DNA of 64,000 bases from Rhizobium sp. G21. Its GTDB lineage: Bacteria > Pseudomonadota > Alphaproteobacteria > Rhizobiales > Rhizobiaceae. Location: the NCBI RefSeq assembly GCF_014158035.1, contig NZ_JACFXW010000001.1, forward strand, positions 310,001-374,000, in the 5' to 3' direction. Position 1 is the first letter of the stretch, and every line of letters begins with the position of its first letter. The position numbers and the translations under genes are program-made. Shown here piece by piece: positions 1 through 10,960 of the stretch. Below the pieces are notes generated by a model that worked only from the letters and a program-made list of their open reading frames with translations, made no database searches and was not told the origin of the DNA.

Positions 1-937
1 GAAGCTGCTCGGCCTCGAAATCCCGATGCGTGGTCAGCTGATCCGCGTGCTCTATTCCGAAATCGGCCGCATCCTGTCGCATATCATGAACGTGACGACG
101 CAGGCCATGGACGTGGGCGCGATGACGCCGCCGGTCTGGGGTTTCGAAGAGCGCGAAAAGCTGATGGTGTTCTACGAGCGCGCCTCGGGCGCCCGCATGC
201 ACGCCGCTTATGTTCGTCCGGGCGGCGTCCATCAGGACATTCCGGAAAAGCTGGTGGAAGACATCGGCAACTGGTGCGATCCCTTCATCAAGACGCTCGA
301 CGATATCGAAGGTCTTCTGACCGACAACCGCATCTTCAAGCAGCGCAACGTCGACATCGGCGTGATCTCGCTGGAAGACGCGCTGTCCTGGGGCTTCACC
401 GGCGTGCTGGTGCGCGGTTCGGGCGCGGCCTGGGACTTGCGCCGTGCGCAGCCTTACGAATGCTATTCCGATCTCGAATTCGATGTCGCCGTCGGCAAGA
501 ACGGCGATTGCTATGATCGTTACCTGATCCGCATGTTCGAAATGCGTCAGTCGGCCCGGATCATGAAGCAGTGCGTCGAACTCCTGAACGGCAAGCACAA
601 GATCGGTCCGGTCTCGGCGATCGACGGCAAAGTCGTGCCGCCCAAGCGCGGCGAGATGAAGCGGTCGATGGAAGCGTTGATCCATCACTTCAAGCTCTAC
701 ACCGAAGGCTATCACGTGCCCGCCGGCGAGGTGTATGCCGCCGTCGAAGCGCCCAAGGGCGAGTTCGGCGTCTATCTCGTCTCCGACGGCACCAACAAGC
801 CGTATCGCTGCAAGATCCGCGCTCCGGGTTTTGCGCATCTGCAGGCGATGGACTTCCTCTGCAAGGGCCATCAGCTTGCCGACGTCACCGCCGTTCTCGG
901 CTCTCTCGATATCGTGTTCGGGGAGGTCGACCGCTGA
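1..937 (+). CDS. nuoD: NADH-quinone oxidoreductase subunit D (5' partial)
   Basis: This is the C-terminal three quarters of NuoD, the 49-kDa subunit in the peripheral arm of complex I that forms the quinone-reduction site with NuoB. The reading frame is open from base 2 and starts upstream of the window. The segment with residues [15 protein letters not shown], the [16 protein letters not shown] stretch and the closing DIVFGEVDR are typical of the family. The stop overlaps the start of the next small gene (TGATG), and the whole nuo cluster follows on the same strand. Identity is very secure; only the N-terminus is missing. Confidence 0.97.
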   Translation, partial: KLLGLEIPMRGQLIRVLYSEIGRILSHIMNVTTQAMDVGAMTPPVWGFEEREKLMVFYERASGARMHAAYVRPGGVHQDIPEKLVEDIGNWCDPFIKTLDDIEGLLTDNRIFKQRNVDIGVISLEDALSWGFTGVLVRGSGAAWDLRRAQPYECYSDLEFDVAVGKNGDCYDRYLIRMFEMRQSARIMKQCVELLNGKHKIGPVSAIDGKVVPPKRGEMKRSMEALIHHFKLYTEGYHVPAGEVYAAVEAPKGEFGVYLVSDGTNKPYRCKIRAPGFAHLQAMDFLCKGHQLADVTAVLGSLDIVFGEVDR

Positions 938-1185
938 TGATCCGGCTTCTGTCCTCGCTTTTGCTTGCGTCCGCCGCGGCCCCCGTGCTCGCGGCGGAAG
1001 CCGGCATCGTCGCCGACAGCGACGGGGCGAAGACGCAAATCGGTCAGCTGATCGCCGACGGATACGAGATCAAGGCGGCTGTGCCCAACGGCAAGCGCTT
1101 CGTCGTGTTCCTGCAGAAAGACTCAACAGCCTATGCCTGCGAGATGTCCTCCCTGACACAATCGCAGTGCGGCCAGATAAATTGA
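937..1185 (+). CDS. small secreted hypothetical protein in the nuo operon
   Basis: This 82-residue protein is encoded between nuoD and nuoE. Its ATG overlaps the nuoD stop codon, so it is probably translated by coupling. The N-terminus ([20 protein letters not shown]) is a clear Sec signal peptide with an A-x-A type cleavage site near residue 20. The mature part is about 60 residues with two cysteines (near YACEM and SQCGQ) that could form a disulfide in the periplasm. I do not recognise a domain. Its place in the operon suggests a link with complex I or simply co-transcription; no function can be assigned. Confidence 0.7.
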   Translation: MIRLLSSLLLASAAAPVLAAEAGIVADSDGAKTQIGQLIADGYEIKAAVPNGKRFVVFLQKDSTAYACEMSSLTQSQCGQIN

Positions 1186-1200
1186 TAGGGCGTCCATAAC

Positions 1201-2319
1201 ATGTCCGTACGTCGCTTAGCCGAAGACAGCGTTCAGCCAGCCAGCTTCGCCTTCAACCCGGAAAACTCCGTCTGGGCGGAAGCCACCATCAAGAAATATC
1301 CCGCGGGTCGCGAACAGTCGGCGGTCATTCCGCTGCTGATGCGCGCCCAGGAGCAGGACGGCTGGGTGACCAAGGCTGCGATCGAAATGATCGCCGACAT
1401 GCTCGGCATGGCCTATATCCGCGTGCTCGAAGTCGCCACCTTCTACACGCAGTTCCAGCTTCAGCCGGTCGGCACGCGCGCCCATATCCAGGTATGCGGC
1501 ACCACGCCCTGCATGCTGCGCGGCGCGGAAGACCTGATTTCGGTCTGCAAGTCGAAGATCCACCACGATCCCCATCATCTCAATGAAGACGGAACGCTGT
1601 CCTGGGAAGAAGTGGAATGTCTCGGGGCCTGCGTGAACGCGCCGATGATCGCGATCTTCAAGGACACCTATGAAGACCTGACGGCGACCCAGCTCGAGCA
1701 CATCATCGACCGTTTCAAGGCCGGCAAGGGCTCCGACATCAAGCCCGGCCCGCAGGTCGAGCGCATTTATTCGGCTCCGGCCGGCGGCCTGACCTCGCTG
1801 ACGGAAGAAATTCCGCCGGCTCCGAAGTCGGAAGCGCTGACGGGCGCGCCCGCCGCCTCGTCCGAGCCGGCTCAGCCGGCCCATACGCCGCCGTCGAACG
1901 CCGCCAAGCCGGACACCAGCGCGCCGGAAACCGATCCCAAGCTGAAGACGCCTGCCGACGGCAAGTCGGCCGAGCCGGATGCGTCGGTCAAGCCGGCGGA
2001 GACGGACGCCGGCGTCAAGGCCGCCAAGCCTTCGCTCGACGATCCCAATCGTCCGGCCGGCGTGGATAAGCCCGAGACGCCGGATGACCTCCAGCTGATC
2101 TCCGGCATCGGTCCGAAAATCGAGGCGACGCTGAACGGCATCGGCATCTACACCTATGCACAGGTTGCGGCCTGGGGCCCGGCCGAACGCGATTGGGTCG
2201 ACGGTTTCCTCAATTTCAAGGGCCGCATCGAGCGCGACGATTGGGCGCGCCAGGCCAAAGCGCTGGCCGATGGCGGCGAAGAAGAATATATCAGGGTCTT
2301 CGGAAAGAAGCCGCGGTAA
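1201..2319 (+). CDS. nuoE: NADH-quinone oxidoreductase subunit E with C-terminal helix-hairpin-helix extension
   Basis: NuoE is the thioredoxin-like [2Fe-2S] subunit of the NADH-dehydrogenase module. The first ~190 residues are the standard 24-kDa domain; the cluster cysteines are visible in [10 protein letters not shown] and the later [10 protein letters not shown]. At 372 residues it is about twice the usual bacterial length. After a Pro/Ala/Glu-rich linker (about residues 195-295) comes a helix-hairpin-helix-like domain beginning [20 protein letters not shown]. The same domain recurs in the separate gene between nuoF and nuoG. Such a tail is familiar from rhizobial NuoE proteins, but its role is unknown to me. 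It lies 15 bp after the small secreted gene. Confidence 0.95.
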   Translation: MSVRRLAEDSVQPASFAFNPENSVWAEATIKKYPAGREQSAVIPLLMRAQEQDGWVTKAAIEMIADMLGMAYIRVLEVATFYTQFQLQPVGTRAHIQVCGTTPCMLRGAEDLISVCKSKIHHDPHHLNEDGTLSWEEVECLGACVNAPMIAIFKDTYEDLTATQLEHIIDRFKAGKGSDIKPGPQVERIYSAPAGGLTSLTEEIPPAPKSEALTGAPAASSEPAQPAHTPPSNAAKPDTSAPETDPKLKTPADGKSAEPDASVKPAETDAGVKAAKPSLDDPNRPAGVDKPETPDDLQLISGIGPKIEATLNGIGIYTYAQVAAWGPAERDWVDGFLNFKGRIERDDWARQAKALADGGEEEYIRVFGKKPR

Positions 2320-2329
2320 GGAATGAGCC

Positions 2330-3634
2330 ATGCTGAGTGACAAGGATCGTATTTTTACCAATATCTACGGCCTCAAGGACAAGTCCCTGAAAGGCGCCAT
2401 GGCGCGCGGCCACTGGGACGGCACCAAGCAGTTGCTTGAGATGGGCCGTGACTGGATCATAAACGAAGTGAAGGCGTCCGGTCTTCGCGGTCGCGGCGGC
2501 GCGGGCTTCCCGACCGGCCTGAAATGGTCCTTCATGCCGAAGGAAAGCGACGGTCGTCCGCATTACCTCGTGGTCAACGCCGACGAATCCGAACCCGGCA
2601 CCTGTAAGGACCGCGAAATCATGCGCCACGATCCGCATACGCTGATCGAGGGTTGCGTGGTGGCGTCCTTCGCCATGGGCGCGCATGCCGCCTATATCTA
2701 TGTTCGCGGCGAGTTCATCCGCGAGCGCGAGGCGCTGCAGGCCGCGATCGACGAATGCTATGACGCCGGTCTGCTCGGCAAGAACAACAAACTCGGCTAC
2801 GACATCGACATTTATGTCCATCACGGCGCCGGCGCTTACATCTGCGGCGAAGAAACCGCGCTGCTCGAAAGCCTCGAAGGCAAGAAGGGCCAGCCGCGCC
2901 TGAAGCCGCCGTTCCCGGCCAATATGGGCCTCTATGGCTGTCCGACCACGGTGAACAACGTCGAATCGATCGCCGTGACCCCGACCATCCTGCGTCGCGG
3001 CGCGGGCTGGTATTCGAGCTTCGGCCGTCCCAACAACGCCGGCACCAAGCTGTTTTCGGTCTCCGGCCACGTCAACAAGCCGTGCACCGTCGAAGACGCG
3101 ATGTCGATTACCTTCGAAGAGCTGATCGAAAAGCATTGCGGCGGCATTCGCGGCGGCTGGGACAATCTTCTCGCCGTCATTCCCGGCGGCTCGTCGGTGC
3201 CTTGCGTGCCCGGCGCGCAGATGCGTTCGGCGATCATGGATTACGACGGCCTGCGTGAACTGGGCTCCGGCCTCGGCACCGCCGCCGTCATCGTCATGGA
3301 TAAGTCCACGGATATCGTCAAAGCCATCTGGCGCCTTTCGGCTTTCTACAAGCATGAGAGCTGCGGCCAGTGCACGCCCTGCCGCGAAGGCACGGGCTGG
3401 ATGATGCGCGTGATGGAGCGCATGGTGAGGGGTCAGGCGCAGAAACGCGAAATCGACATGCTGTTCCAGGTGACCAAGCAGGTGGAAGGCCATACGATCT
3501 GCGCGCTCGGCGACGCAGCCGCCTGGCCGATCCAGGGTCTGATCAAACATTTCCGTCCGGTGATGGAAGAGCGGATCGACCAGTACACCCGCAACGCCAT
3601 GGCGCATGGAGCGGTGCTCGAAGCGGCGGAGTGA
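2330..3634 (+). CDS. nuoF: NADH-quinone oxidoreductase subunit F
   Basis: NuoF (434 aa) binds NADH and FMN and carries the N3 [4Fe-4S] cluster, passing electrons from NADH into complex I on the cytoplasmic side. Visible motifs are the glycine-rich [10 protein letters not shown] nucleotide-binding loop, the acidic [13 protein letters not shown] segment of the FMN site, [13 protein letters not shown], and the cluster ligands [14 protein letters not shown] with the distal [13 protein letters not shown] cysteine. The start ATG has a taagga-type ribosome site overlapping the nuoE stop region. Length is normal for the family. Confidence 0.98.
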   Translation: MLSDKDRIFTNIYGLKDKSLKGAMARGHWDGTKQLLEMGRDWIINEVKASGLRGRGGAGFPTGLKWSFMPKESDGRPHYLVVNADESEPGTCKDREIMRHDPHTLIEGCVVASFAMGAHAAYIYVRGEFIREREALQAAIDECYDAGLLGKNNKLGYDIDIYVHHGAGAYICGEETALLESLEGKKGQPRLKPPFPANMGLYGCPTTVNNVESIAVTPTILRRGAGWYSSFGRPNNAGTKLFSVSGHVNKPCTVEDAMSITFEELIEKHCGGIRGGWDNLLAVIPGGSSVPCVPGAQMRSAIMDYDGLRELGSGLGTAAVIVMDKSTDIVKAIWRLSAFYKHESCGQCTPCREGTGWMMRVMERMVRGQAQKREIDMLFQVTKQVEGHTICALGDAAAWPIQGLIKHFRPVMEERIDQYTRNAMAHGAVLEAAE

Positions 3635-3639
3635 GCGAG

Positions 3640-4176
3640 ATGGGCAGTGGCGGGACGGAGAAGCAAGGCAAGACCGACAACGGGTCGAGCAGCCGCTCTC
3701 CGGAACTCGCCGAGCTGTCCGCCCGCATGCTGGCCGAACAGGCCTCGATGCTTCAGGTGATGACCGTCTTCGGTATGCAGATGGCGGGAGCCTTCATGGG
3801 TGCCGTCGCCAATGCGCTGGAGCGGAAGACCGAAGAAGGCCCTGCCGCCGAACCGACGCCGCAAGAGGCGTCGGTGGTGGAGACACCGGAACCGCAACAG
3901 GAGCCTGTTGCGGCAAAGCCGCAGAAAAAGGCCAGGGCGTCGGTCGCGAAAAAGGTTCGCAAGTCGACACAGGCGGGCCCGGACGATTTGAAGAAGATTT
4001 CGGGCGTCGGCCCGAGATTGGAAAAAGTGCTCAACGGCATGGGCGTCACGACCTACGCGCAGATCGCGACATGGTCCGACGACGAAATGCTGAAAATGGA
4101 TGAGACGCTTGGCCTCGATAACCGGATTGTCCGGGATCAATGGGTCAAACAAGCGAAAGCGCTGTTGGAAGGCTGA
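3640..4176 (+). CDS. helix-hairpin-helix protein encoded between nuoF and nuoG
   Basis: This 178-residue protein has a hydrophobic Met/Ala-rich segment near residues 35-55 ([18 protein letters not shown]), an acidic proline-rich stretch, a lysine-rich stretch, and a C-terminal helix-hairpin-helix-like domain ([20 protein letters not shown]). The last domain is clearly related to the NuoE tail upstream. I prefer ATG 3640, which has GGAG eight bases before it. A GTG at 3631 overlapping the nuoF stop is the alternative. nuoG follows one base after the stop, so the gene is in the operon. HhH domains usually bind DNA non-specifically, but a structural role in complex I cannot be excluded. Confidence 0.8.
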   Translation: MGSGGTEKQGKTDNGSSSRSPELAELSARMLAEQASMLQVMTVFGMQMAGAFMGAVANALERKTEEGPAAEPTPQEASVVETPEPQQEPVAAKPQKKARASVAKKVRKSTQAGPDDLKKISGVGPRLEKVLNGMGVTTYAQIATWSDDEMLKMDETLGLDNRIVRDQWVKQAKALLEG

Positions 4177-4177
4177 A

Positions 4178-6261
4178 ATGGCGAAGCTGAAAGTTGACGG
4201 AAAAGAGATCGAGGTCCCGGATCATTTCACGCTGTTGCAGGCGTGCGAAGAGGCTGGCGCCGAGGTTCCCCGGTTCTGTTTTCACGAGCGACTGTCGGTC
4301 GCCGGCAATTGCCGCATGTGTCTGGTCGAGGTGAAGGGCGGCCCGCCAAAGCCGGCGGCCTCCTGCGCCATGGGCGTGCGCGACATCCGCGGCGGCCCGA
4401 ACGGCGAACTGCCGGAAGTGTACACCAACACGCCGATGGTCAAAAAGGCGCGCGAAGGGGTGATGGAGTTCCTGCTCATCAACCATCCGCTCGATTGCCC
4501 GATCTGCGACCAGGGCGGCGAATGCGACCTGCAGGACCAGGCCATGGCCTTCGGCGTCGACTCCTCGCGCTACACCGAAAACAAACGCGCGGTCGAAGAC
4601 AAATATATCGGCCCGCTCGTCAAGACCGTGATGAACCGCTGCATTCACTGCACGCGCTGCGTCCGCTTCACCACCGAAGTGGCAGGGATCACCGAGCTCG
4701 GCCTGATCGGTCGCGGCGAAGACGCCGAGATCACCACCTATCTCGAACAGGCGATGACGTCGGAGCTTCAGGGCAACGTCGTCGACCTCTGCCCGGTCGG
4801 CGCGCTGACCTCCAAGCCCTTCGCCTTCACGGCGCGTCCCTGGGAACTCGGCAAGACCGAATCGATCGACGTGATGGACGCGCTCGGCTCGGCGATCCGC
4901 GTCGACACGCGTGGTCGCGAAGTGATGCGCATCATGCCGCGCGTCAACGAAGACATCAACGAAGAGTGGATTTCCGACAAGAGCCGCTTCATCTGGGACG
5001 GCCTGCGCACCCAGCGCCTCGATCGTCCCTACGTCCGCAAGGATGGCCGCCTCGTTCCGGCCTCTTGGGCTGAAGCCTTCGCGACCATCAAGGCCGCCGT
5101 CGCCAAGACCTCGGGCGACAAGATCGGCGCGATTGCCGGCGATCTGGCCACCGTCGAGGAAATGTTCGCGCTGAAGTCGCTGATGGCCTCGCTCGGCTCC
5201 GAGAATATCGATTGCCGTCAGGACGGCGCACAGCTCGATCCGTCGCTGGGCCGTTCGACCTACCTCTTCAATCCGACAATCGCCGGCATCGAAGACGCCG
5301 ACGCGCTGCTGATCATCGGCTCCAACCCGCGCTTCGAAGCGGCCGTGCTCAACGCCCGCATCCGCAAGCGCTGGCGCCGCGGCGGCTTCCCGATCGGGGT
5401 GATCGGCGAAAGCGGCGAACTGCGCTACGATTATGACTATCTCGGCGCCGGCACTGATACCCTCAACGATCTTGTCGCCGGCAACGGCGCGTTCCTCGAC
5501 AAGCTCAAGAACGCTCAACGTCCGCTGATCATCCTCGGTCAGGGCGCAATCACCGGCGCTGAAGGCCGCGCGGTTCTCGCCGCCGCTGCTGCGCTCGCCG
5601 AAAGCGTGGGCGCGATCAAGGACGGCTGGAACGGTTTCGCCGTGCTGCACACTGCGGCGTCGCGTGTCGGCGGCCTCGACCTCGGCTTCGTGCCGGGTGA
5701 GAAGGGCGTGGATGCGCAGACCCAGGTCGCAACCATGGACGTGTTGTTCCTGCTCGGCGCCGATGAACTCGACTTTTCGAAGAAGAGCACGAATCTGCTC
5801 GTCTATATCGGCTCGCATGGCGACGGCGGCGCGTCGCAGGCCGACGTGATCCTGCCGGGCGCCGCCTACACCGAAAAGGCCGGCGTCTTCGTCAACACCG
5901 AAGGCCGCGTCCAGTTCGCCAACCGCGCCAACTTCGCCCCCGGCGAGGCGCGCGAGGACTGGGCTGTGCTGCGCGCTCTGTCGGATGTTCTCGGCAAGAA
6001 GCTTCCCTTTGATTCGCTTCAGCAATTGCGCGCCAAACTGTTCGCGGCGCATCCGCATTTCGCAGAAGAGGATACGATCGTGGCAGGCTCGGGCGACGAG
6101 GTTGCTGCGCTTGCGAAAAAAAACCGAGGGCAATGGCGAAATCTGCGTTTGCTTCTCCGGTCAAAGACTTCTATTTGACGAACCCGATAGCGCGTGCGTC
6201 GGCCGTCATGGCCGAATGCTCGGCCTTGGCTCGCAACAACTTCAAGGCCGCCGCCGAGTAA
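4178..6261 (+). CDS. nuoG: NADH-quinone oxidoreductase subunit G (C-terminus frameshifted)
   Basis: NuoG is the largest peripheral-arm subunit and carries several Fe-S clusters. Visible ligands include [21 protein letters not shown], and [10 protein letters not shown], followed by the molybdopterin-oxidoreductase-like domain. The open frame from ATG 4178 runs to a stop at 6178, ending in an atypical tail. The expected family ending ([16 protein letters not shown] ... FKAAAE) lies in another frame and stops at 6261. The break is at a run of eight A (6116-6123); one extra A restores a normal protein of about 693 residues. The zero frame there also reads A_AAA_AAC, a classic minus-one slippery heptamer. 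Sequencing error is more likely given the many similar breaks in the window. Confidence 0.93.
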
Positions 6262-6283
6262 GGCGCGAAGGGGCTAAAGGATC

Positions 6284-7327
6284 ATGGACACTTTTCTTTC
6301 GACCTATTTGTGGCCAGCGTTGATCATCGTAGGGCAATCGCTGCTCCTGCTGGTCTGCCTGCTCGTCTTCATCGCCTATGTTCTGCTCTATGACCGCAAG
6401 ATCTGGGCGGCCGTTCAGCTGCGCCGTGGTCCTAACGTGGTGGGTCCCTGGGGACTTTTCCAGTCCTTCGCCGACCTTTTGAAATTCATGTTCAAGGAGC
6501 CGGTCATTCCGGCCGGCGCCAACAAGGGCGTCTTCCTGCTCGCCCCGCTGGTCGCCGTGACGCTCGCGCTCGCCACATGGGCGGTGATACCGGTCAACAA
6601 CAACTGGGTGATCGCCAATATCAATGTCGGCATCTTATTCGTGTTCGCGATTTCCTCGCTCGAAGTCTATGGCATCATCATGGGCGGCTGGGCGTCGAAC
6701 TCGAAATATCCGTTCCTCGGCGCGTTGCGCTCGGCGGCGCAGATGGTGTCCTACGAAGTCTCCATGGGCTTCATCATCGTCACCGTTCTGCTCTGCGTCG
6801 GCTCGCTGAACCTGACGGACATCGTGGTCGCGCAGCAGGACGGCCTCGGCACGCGTCTCGGCCTTCCCAGCTCCTTCCTGGACTGGCATTGGCTGGCGCT
6901 CTTCCCGATGTTCATCATCTTCTTCATCTCGGCGCTGGCTGAAACCAACCGCCCGCCCTTCGACCTTCCGGAAGCGGAATCTGAACTGGTGGCGGGCTTT
7001 ATGGTCGAATACGGCTCCACGCCCTACATGATGTTCATGCTCGGCGAATATGCCGCGATCGTGCTGATGTGCGCGCTGACCACCATCCTGTTCCTCGGCG
7101 GCTGGCTGCCTCCGGTCGACTTCTGGCTGATCAACTGGGTGCCGGGCATCGTCTGGTTCCTGCTCAAGGTCATCCTGTGCTTCACGATGTTCGGCATGGT
7201 GAAGGCGATCGTTCCGCGCTACCGCTACGACCAGCTGATGCGTCTGGGCTGGAAGGTGTTCCTGCCGCTGTCGCTCGCCATGGTCGTCGTGACCGCCTTC
7301 GTCCTCAAGCTGACGGGTTGGGCATGA
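6284..7327 (+). CDS. nuoH: NADH-quinone oxidoreductase subunit H
   Basis: NuoH (347 aa) is the membrane subunit that contacts the peripheral arm and helps form the quinone chamber. It has about eight predicted transmembrane helices. Diagnostic stretches are [20 protein letters not shown], the [18 protein letters not shown] segment, and the conserved cytoplasmic loop [19 protein letters not shown]. The start at 6284 follows aagg-type sequence 22 bases after the restored nuoG stop. Length and motifs are normal. Confidence 0.97.
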   Translation: MDTFLSTYLWPALIIVGQSLLLLVCLLVFIAYVLLYDRKIWAAVQLRRGPNVVGPWGLFQSFADLLKFMFKEPVIPAGANKGVFLLAPLVAVTLALATWAVIPVNNNWVIANINVGILFVFAISSLEVYGIIMGGWASNSKYPFLGALRSAAQMVSYEVSMGFIIVTVLLCVGSLNLTDIVVAQQDGLGTRLGLPSSFLDWHWLALFPMFIIFFISALAETNRPPFDLPEAESELVAGFMVEYGSTPYMMFMLGEYAAIVLMCALTTILFLGGWLPPVDFWLINWVPGIVWFLLKVILCFTMFGMVKAIVPRYRYDQLMRLGWKVFLPLSLAMVVVTAFVLKLTGWA

Positions 7328-7365
7328 TGTCGGCGGCAAAGTTTACTGGAAAAGGAGAATAGACG

Positions 7366-7858
7366 ATGGCTGCTCTTTCCCAAGCTGTCAGCTCGCTGTT
7401 CCTGAAGGAATTCGTGAAGGCGCTCGGCCTCGCCTCGAGCTATTTCATCAAGCCCAAGGCGACGGTGAACTATCCGTTCGAAAAGGGTCCGGTCAGCCCG
7501 CGCTTTCGCGGCGAACACGCGCTGCGCCGTTATCCCAACGGTGAAGAGCGCTGCATCGCCTGCAAGCTGTGCGAGGCGATCTGTCCTGCCCAGGCCATCA
7601 CCATCGAAGCCGGCCCGCGCCGCAACGACGGCACCCGCCGCACGGTGCGCTACGACATCGACATGGTAAAGTGCATCTATTGCGGCTTCTGCCAGGAGGC
7701 ATGCCCGGTCGACGCGATCGTCGAGGGCCCGAATTTCGAATTCGCGACCGAAACGCGCGAAGAGCTTTATTTACGACAAGGAAAAACTGCTCAACAACGG
7801 CGACCGGTGGGAGCGCGAAATCGCGGCGAACATCGCCATGGACGCGCCGTATCGCTGA
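7366..7858 (+). CDS. nuoI: NADH-quinone oxidoreductase subunit I (C-terminus frameshifted)
   Basis: NuoI is the ferredoxin-like subunit holding clusters N6a and N6b. Both motifs are present: [15 protein letters not shown] and [15 protein letters not shown]. The start ATG 7366 has aaggag upstream. After the TREELY residues the frame changes. The expected ending ([17 protein letters not shown] ... DAPYR) is in the next frame and stops at 7858, giving about 163 residues. The cause is one extra T in the TTT at 7770-7772. It is the clearest insertion in a window otherwise dominated by deletions, and I regard it as a sequence error. Confidence 0.93.
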
Positions 7859-7871
7859 GCGGGAACGACAA

Positions 7872-7918
7872 AACCCCGGTCTCCGGGGTTCATTCAATTG
7901 GGCCCGGAAAAACCGGGC
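7872..7918 (+). other. two tandem GC-rich hairpins between nuoI and nuoJ
   Basis: Two perfect stem-loops lie just downstream of nuoI. The first has an 8-bp stem (7872-7879 with 7883-7890, loop TCT). The second has a 6-bp GCCCGG/CCGGGC stem (7902-7907 with 7913-7918) around an A5 loop. Neither is followed by a T-run, so full termination is unlikely inside this operon. Attenuation or mRNA stabilisation or processing are possible roles. Confidence 0.55.
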
Positions 7919-7975
7919 GATATTCGGGGCAGGGGCTGGCTTTCGTCACGCTCCGGGGAAGAAAAAGGCGCCAAA

Positions 7976-8590
7976 ATGGGTCTGCAGGCTCTGTTTTTCT
8001 ATCTGTTCGCCTTCGTCGCTGTGGCGTCGGCATTCATGGTCATCTGGGCTAAAAACCCGGTTCATTCGGTTCTGTTTCTGATTTTGACATTCGTCAACGC
8101 GGCGGGTCTGTTCCTGCTGACCGGCGCCGAATATCTGGCCATGCTTCTGCTGGTCGTCTATGTCGGCGCGGTCGCGGTTCTCTTCCTGTTCGTGGTGATG
8201 ATGCTCGACATCGATTTCACCAAGCTGAGAGCCAGCGCGCTGGAATATGCGCCGGTGGGCGTGTTGATCGGCCTGATCCTCGCGGCCGAACTGATCATCG
8301 TGATCGGCGGCAGCGTGTTTTCTCCGGAAGTCGCCAAGAATGTGTCGATGCCGATTCCGGCGGTGACGGAACGCCAGAACACCGCGGCGATCGGCGACGT
8401 GCTCTACACCCATTACGTCTTCTACTTCCAGCTCGCCGGCCTCGTGCTGCTGGTCGCGATGATCGGCGCCATCGTGCTGACCTTGAAGCATCGCACGGAC
8501 ATCAAGCGCCAGGACATTTCGCGTCAGGTGGCGCGCAAGCCGGAAACCGCAATCTCCGTGGTCAGCCCGAAGCCGGGCCAGGGCATCTGA
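7976..8590 (+). CDS. nuoJ: NADH-quinone oxidoreductase subunit J
   Basis: NuoJ (204 aa) is a small membrane subunit of the complex I proton-pumping arm with about five transmembrane helices. The [13 protein letters not shown] start, the [13 protein letters not shown] segment and the [15 protein letters not shown] helix (the pi-bulge helix region) are typical. I chose ATG 7976 because family members start there; the open frame extends upstream to 7898 without family similarity. The gene lies about 117 bp after restored nuoI, the largest gap in the operon, and that gap holds two hairpins. Confidence 0.96.
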   Translation: MGLQALFFYLFAFVAVASAFMVIWAKNPVHSVLFLILTFVNAAGLFLLTGAEYLAMLLLVVYVGAVAVLFLFVVMMLDIDFTKLRASALEYAPVGVLIGLILAAELIIVIGGSVFSPEVAKNVSMPIPAVTERQNTAAIGDVLYTHYVFYFQLAGLVLLVAMIGAIVLTLKHRTDIKRQDISRQVARKPETAISVVSPKPGQGI

Positions 8591-8611
8591 GGGTAGGGGA
8601 AGGAAAGAAAC

Positions 8612-8920
8612 ATGGAAATCACCATCGGTCATTACCTCACCGTCAGCGCCATCCTGTTCATGCTCGGCGTGTTCGGCATCTTCCTGAACCGCAAGAACGT
8701 CATCATCATCCTGATGTCGGTCGAATTGATCCTGCTCGCGGTCAACATCAACATGGTGGCGTTTTCCACCTTCCTGAACGACATCACCGGTCAGGTTTTC
8801 GCATTGTTCATTCTGACCGTCGCGGCAGCGGAAGCCGCCATCGGTCTCGCAATTCTCGTCGTCTTCTATCGTAACCGGGGCACGATCGCGGTCGAAGACG
8901 TCAACATGATGAAGGGCTGA
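8612..8920 (+). CDS. nuoK: NADH-quinone oxidoreductase subunit K
   Basis: NuoK (102 aa, usual length) has three transmembrane helices and takes part in proton translocation next to NuoJ and NuoN. Family markers are the [12 protein letters not shown] start, [20 protein letters not shown] with its membrane glutamate, and the [17 protein letters not shown] helix with the second key glutamate. A purine-rich ribosome site (ggggaagga) precedes ATG 8612. It sits between nuoJ and nuoL as in other proteobacteria. Confidence 0.97.
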   Translation: MEITIGHYLTVSAILFMLGVFGIFLNRKNVIIILMSVELILLAVNINMVAFSTFLNDITGQVFALFILTVAAAEAAIGLAILVVFYRNRGTIAVEDVNMMKG

Positions 8921-8927
8921 GAAGGCT

Positions 8928-10960
8928 ATGATCATCTACAAACTCATTGTCTTCCTTCCGCTGTTGGGATCGCTGATCGCGGGTCTGGGGGACCTGTGAT
9001 CGGCGCCAAGGCGTCGGAATATGTGACCACCGGCCTCATGATGATCGTGGCGGCCCTGTCATGGATCGTCTTCTTCGACGTCGCGCTCGGCGAGACGCAG
9101 ACCATCGTTCCGGTGCTGCGCTGGATCCAGTCCGGCGGCGTCGATGTCGAATGGGCGTTCCGGATCGACACGCTGACCGCCGTGATGTTCGTGGTCGTGA
9201 ACTCGGTGTCCTGCCTCGTCCATCTCTATTCGATCGGCTACATGCATCACGATCCGCATCGGCCGCGCTTCTTCGCCTATCTGTCTCTGTTCACCTTCGC
9301 CATGCTGATGCTGGTGACGTCCGACAACCTGCTGCAGATGTTCTTCGGCTGGGAAGGCGTGGGTCTCGCATCCTATCTGCTGATTGGTTTCTGGTATAAG
9401 AAGCCCTCGGCCAGCGCCGCGGCGATGAAGGCGTTCATCGTCAACCGCGTCGGCGACTTCGGCTTCGCGCTCGGCATCTTCGGGATCTTCGTGCTGTTCG
9501 GCTCGATCAACTTCGACTCGATCTTCGCCGCCGCCGCCACCTATCTGCCGGCCGCCGCCGAACATGCCGCTGAAGGCGCCGCCGCCGCGACCGGCGAACA
9601 CGCCGCCGTCGCCGGCGACACGGTGCTCAACTTCCTGGGCATGCATCTCGACAAAGCCAGCGCGCTGACCGCCATCTGCCTGCTGCTGTTCATGGGCGCA
9701 ATGGGCAAGTCCGCCCAGTTCCTGCTGCACACCTGGCTGCCGGACGCCATGGAAGGCCCGACGCCGGTGTCGGCGCTCATCCATGCCGCGACCATGGTCA
9801 CCGCCGGCGTCTTCCTCGTCGCCCGCATGTCGCCGCTGTTCGAACTGTCGCACACCGCGCTGATGATCGTGACGCTGGTCGGCTCGATCACCGCCTTCTT
9901 CGCGGCCTCGGTAGGCTTGGTGCAGAACGACATCAAGCGCGTCATCGCATACTCGACCTGTTCGCAGCTCGGCTATATGTTCGTAGCCCTCGGCGTCGGC
10001 GCCTATGGCGCGGCCGTGTTCCACCTGTTCACGCACGCCTTCTTCAAGGCGCTGCTGTTCCTCTGCGCAGGTTCGGTCATCCATGCCGTCTCCGACGAGC
10101 AGGACATGCGCTACATGGGCGGACTGCGCACGCATATTCCGCGCACCTTCTGGATGATGATGATCGGCACGCTGGCCATCACCGGCGTCGGCATCCCCGG
10201 CACCCCGATCGGCTTCGCAGGCTTCTTCTCGAAGGACTCGATCATCGAGGCGACGTTTGCCGCGCACAGCCCGCTGTCCGGTTGGGCCTTCACGCTGCTG
10301 GTCATCGCCGCCTGCTTCACGAGCTTCTATTCGTGGCGCCTGATCTTCATGACTTTCTTCGGCAAGCCGCGCGCCTCGCACGACGTCATGCACCATGTGC
10401 ATGAATCGCCGAACGTGATGCTGATCCCGCTCTATCTCCTCGCCATCGGCGCGGTGCTGGCCGGCGTGATCTTCCACGACCACTTCTTCGGCGAAGCCTA
10501 TGCCGAATTCTGGAAGGGCGCGCTGTTCACGGCTCCCGGCAACGAAGTGCTCGAACACTTCCACCATGTGCCGCTGCTGGTGAAGTGGAGCTCGTTCATC
10601 GCCATGGCGCTCGGCTTCATCGTGGCCTGGATCATGTATATCCGCGCGCCCTGGATGCCGTCCTACCTCGCCCAGCAGCATGACGGTCTCTACAAGTTCC
10701 TGCTGAACAAGTGGTACTTCGACGAGCTCTACGACCTACTGTTCGTGCGTTCGTCCAAGTGGCTCGGCCGCTTCCTGTGGAAGCAGGGCGACGGAACCGT
10801 CATCGACGGCTTCGGGCCCAACGGCATCGCCGCCCGCGTGGTGGATGTCACCGGCCGCGTCGTTCGCCTGCAGACCGGTTTCCTTTATCAATACGCCTTC
10901 GTGATGCTGATCGGCATTGCCGCTCTGATAACCTGGATGATGCTCGGGAGTTCGTTCTAA
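8928..10960 (+). CDS. nuoL: NADH-quinone oxidoreductase subunit L (N-terminus frameshifted)
   Basis: NuoL is the distal antiporter-like subunit with the long lateral helix. The main frame is open from 8996 to 10960 (654 codons) and includes [37 protein letters not shown] and the [10 protein letters not shown] segment. The natural start is ATG 8928, whose frame encodes the expected first helix ([12 protein letters not shown]) and then meets a stop at 8998. One extra G in the GGGGG at 8987-8991 joins the frames as [14 protein letters not shown] and gives a protein of about 677 residues. The stop overlaps the nuoM start (TAATG). Confidence 0.94.

Noticed and set aside
6116..6123. Programmed ribosomal frameshift in nuoG as the primary explanation
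   Set aside because: The heptamer is right, but at least 15 other genes show the same type of one-base loss, including essential ones without slippery sites, so a missing A is simpler.
9059..10681. A long minus-strand open frame (540 codons) opposite nuoL
   Set aside because: It is antisense to the conserved NuoL protein, is very rich in His/Glu/Arg, and has no ribosome site. Similar shadows lie opposite nuoM, nuoG and nuoF.
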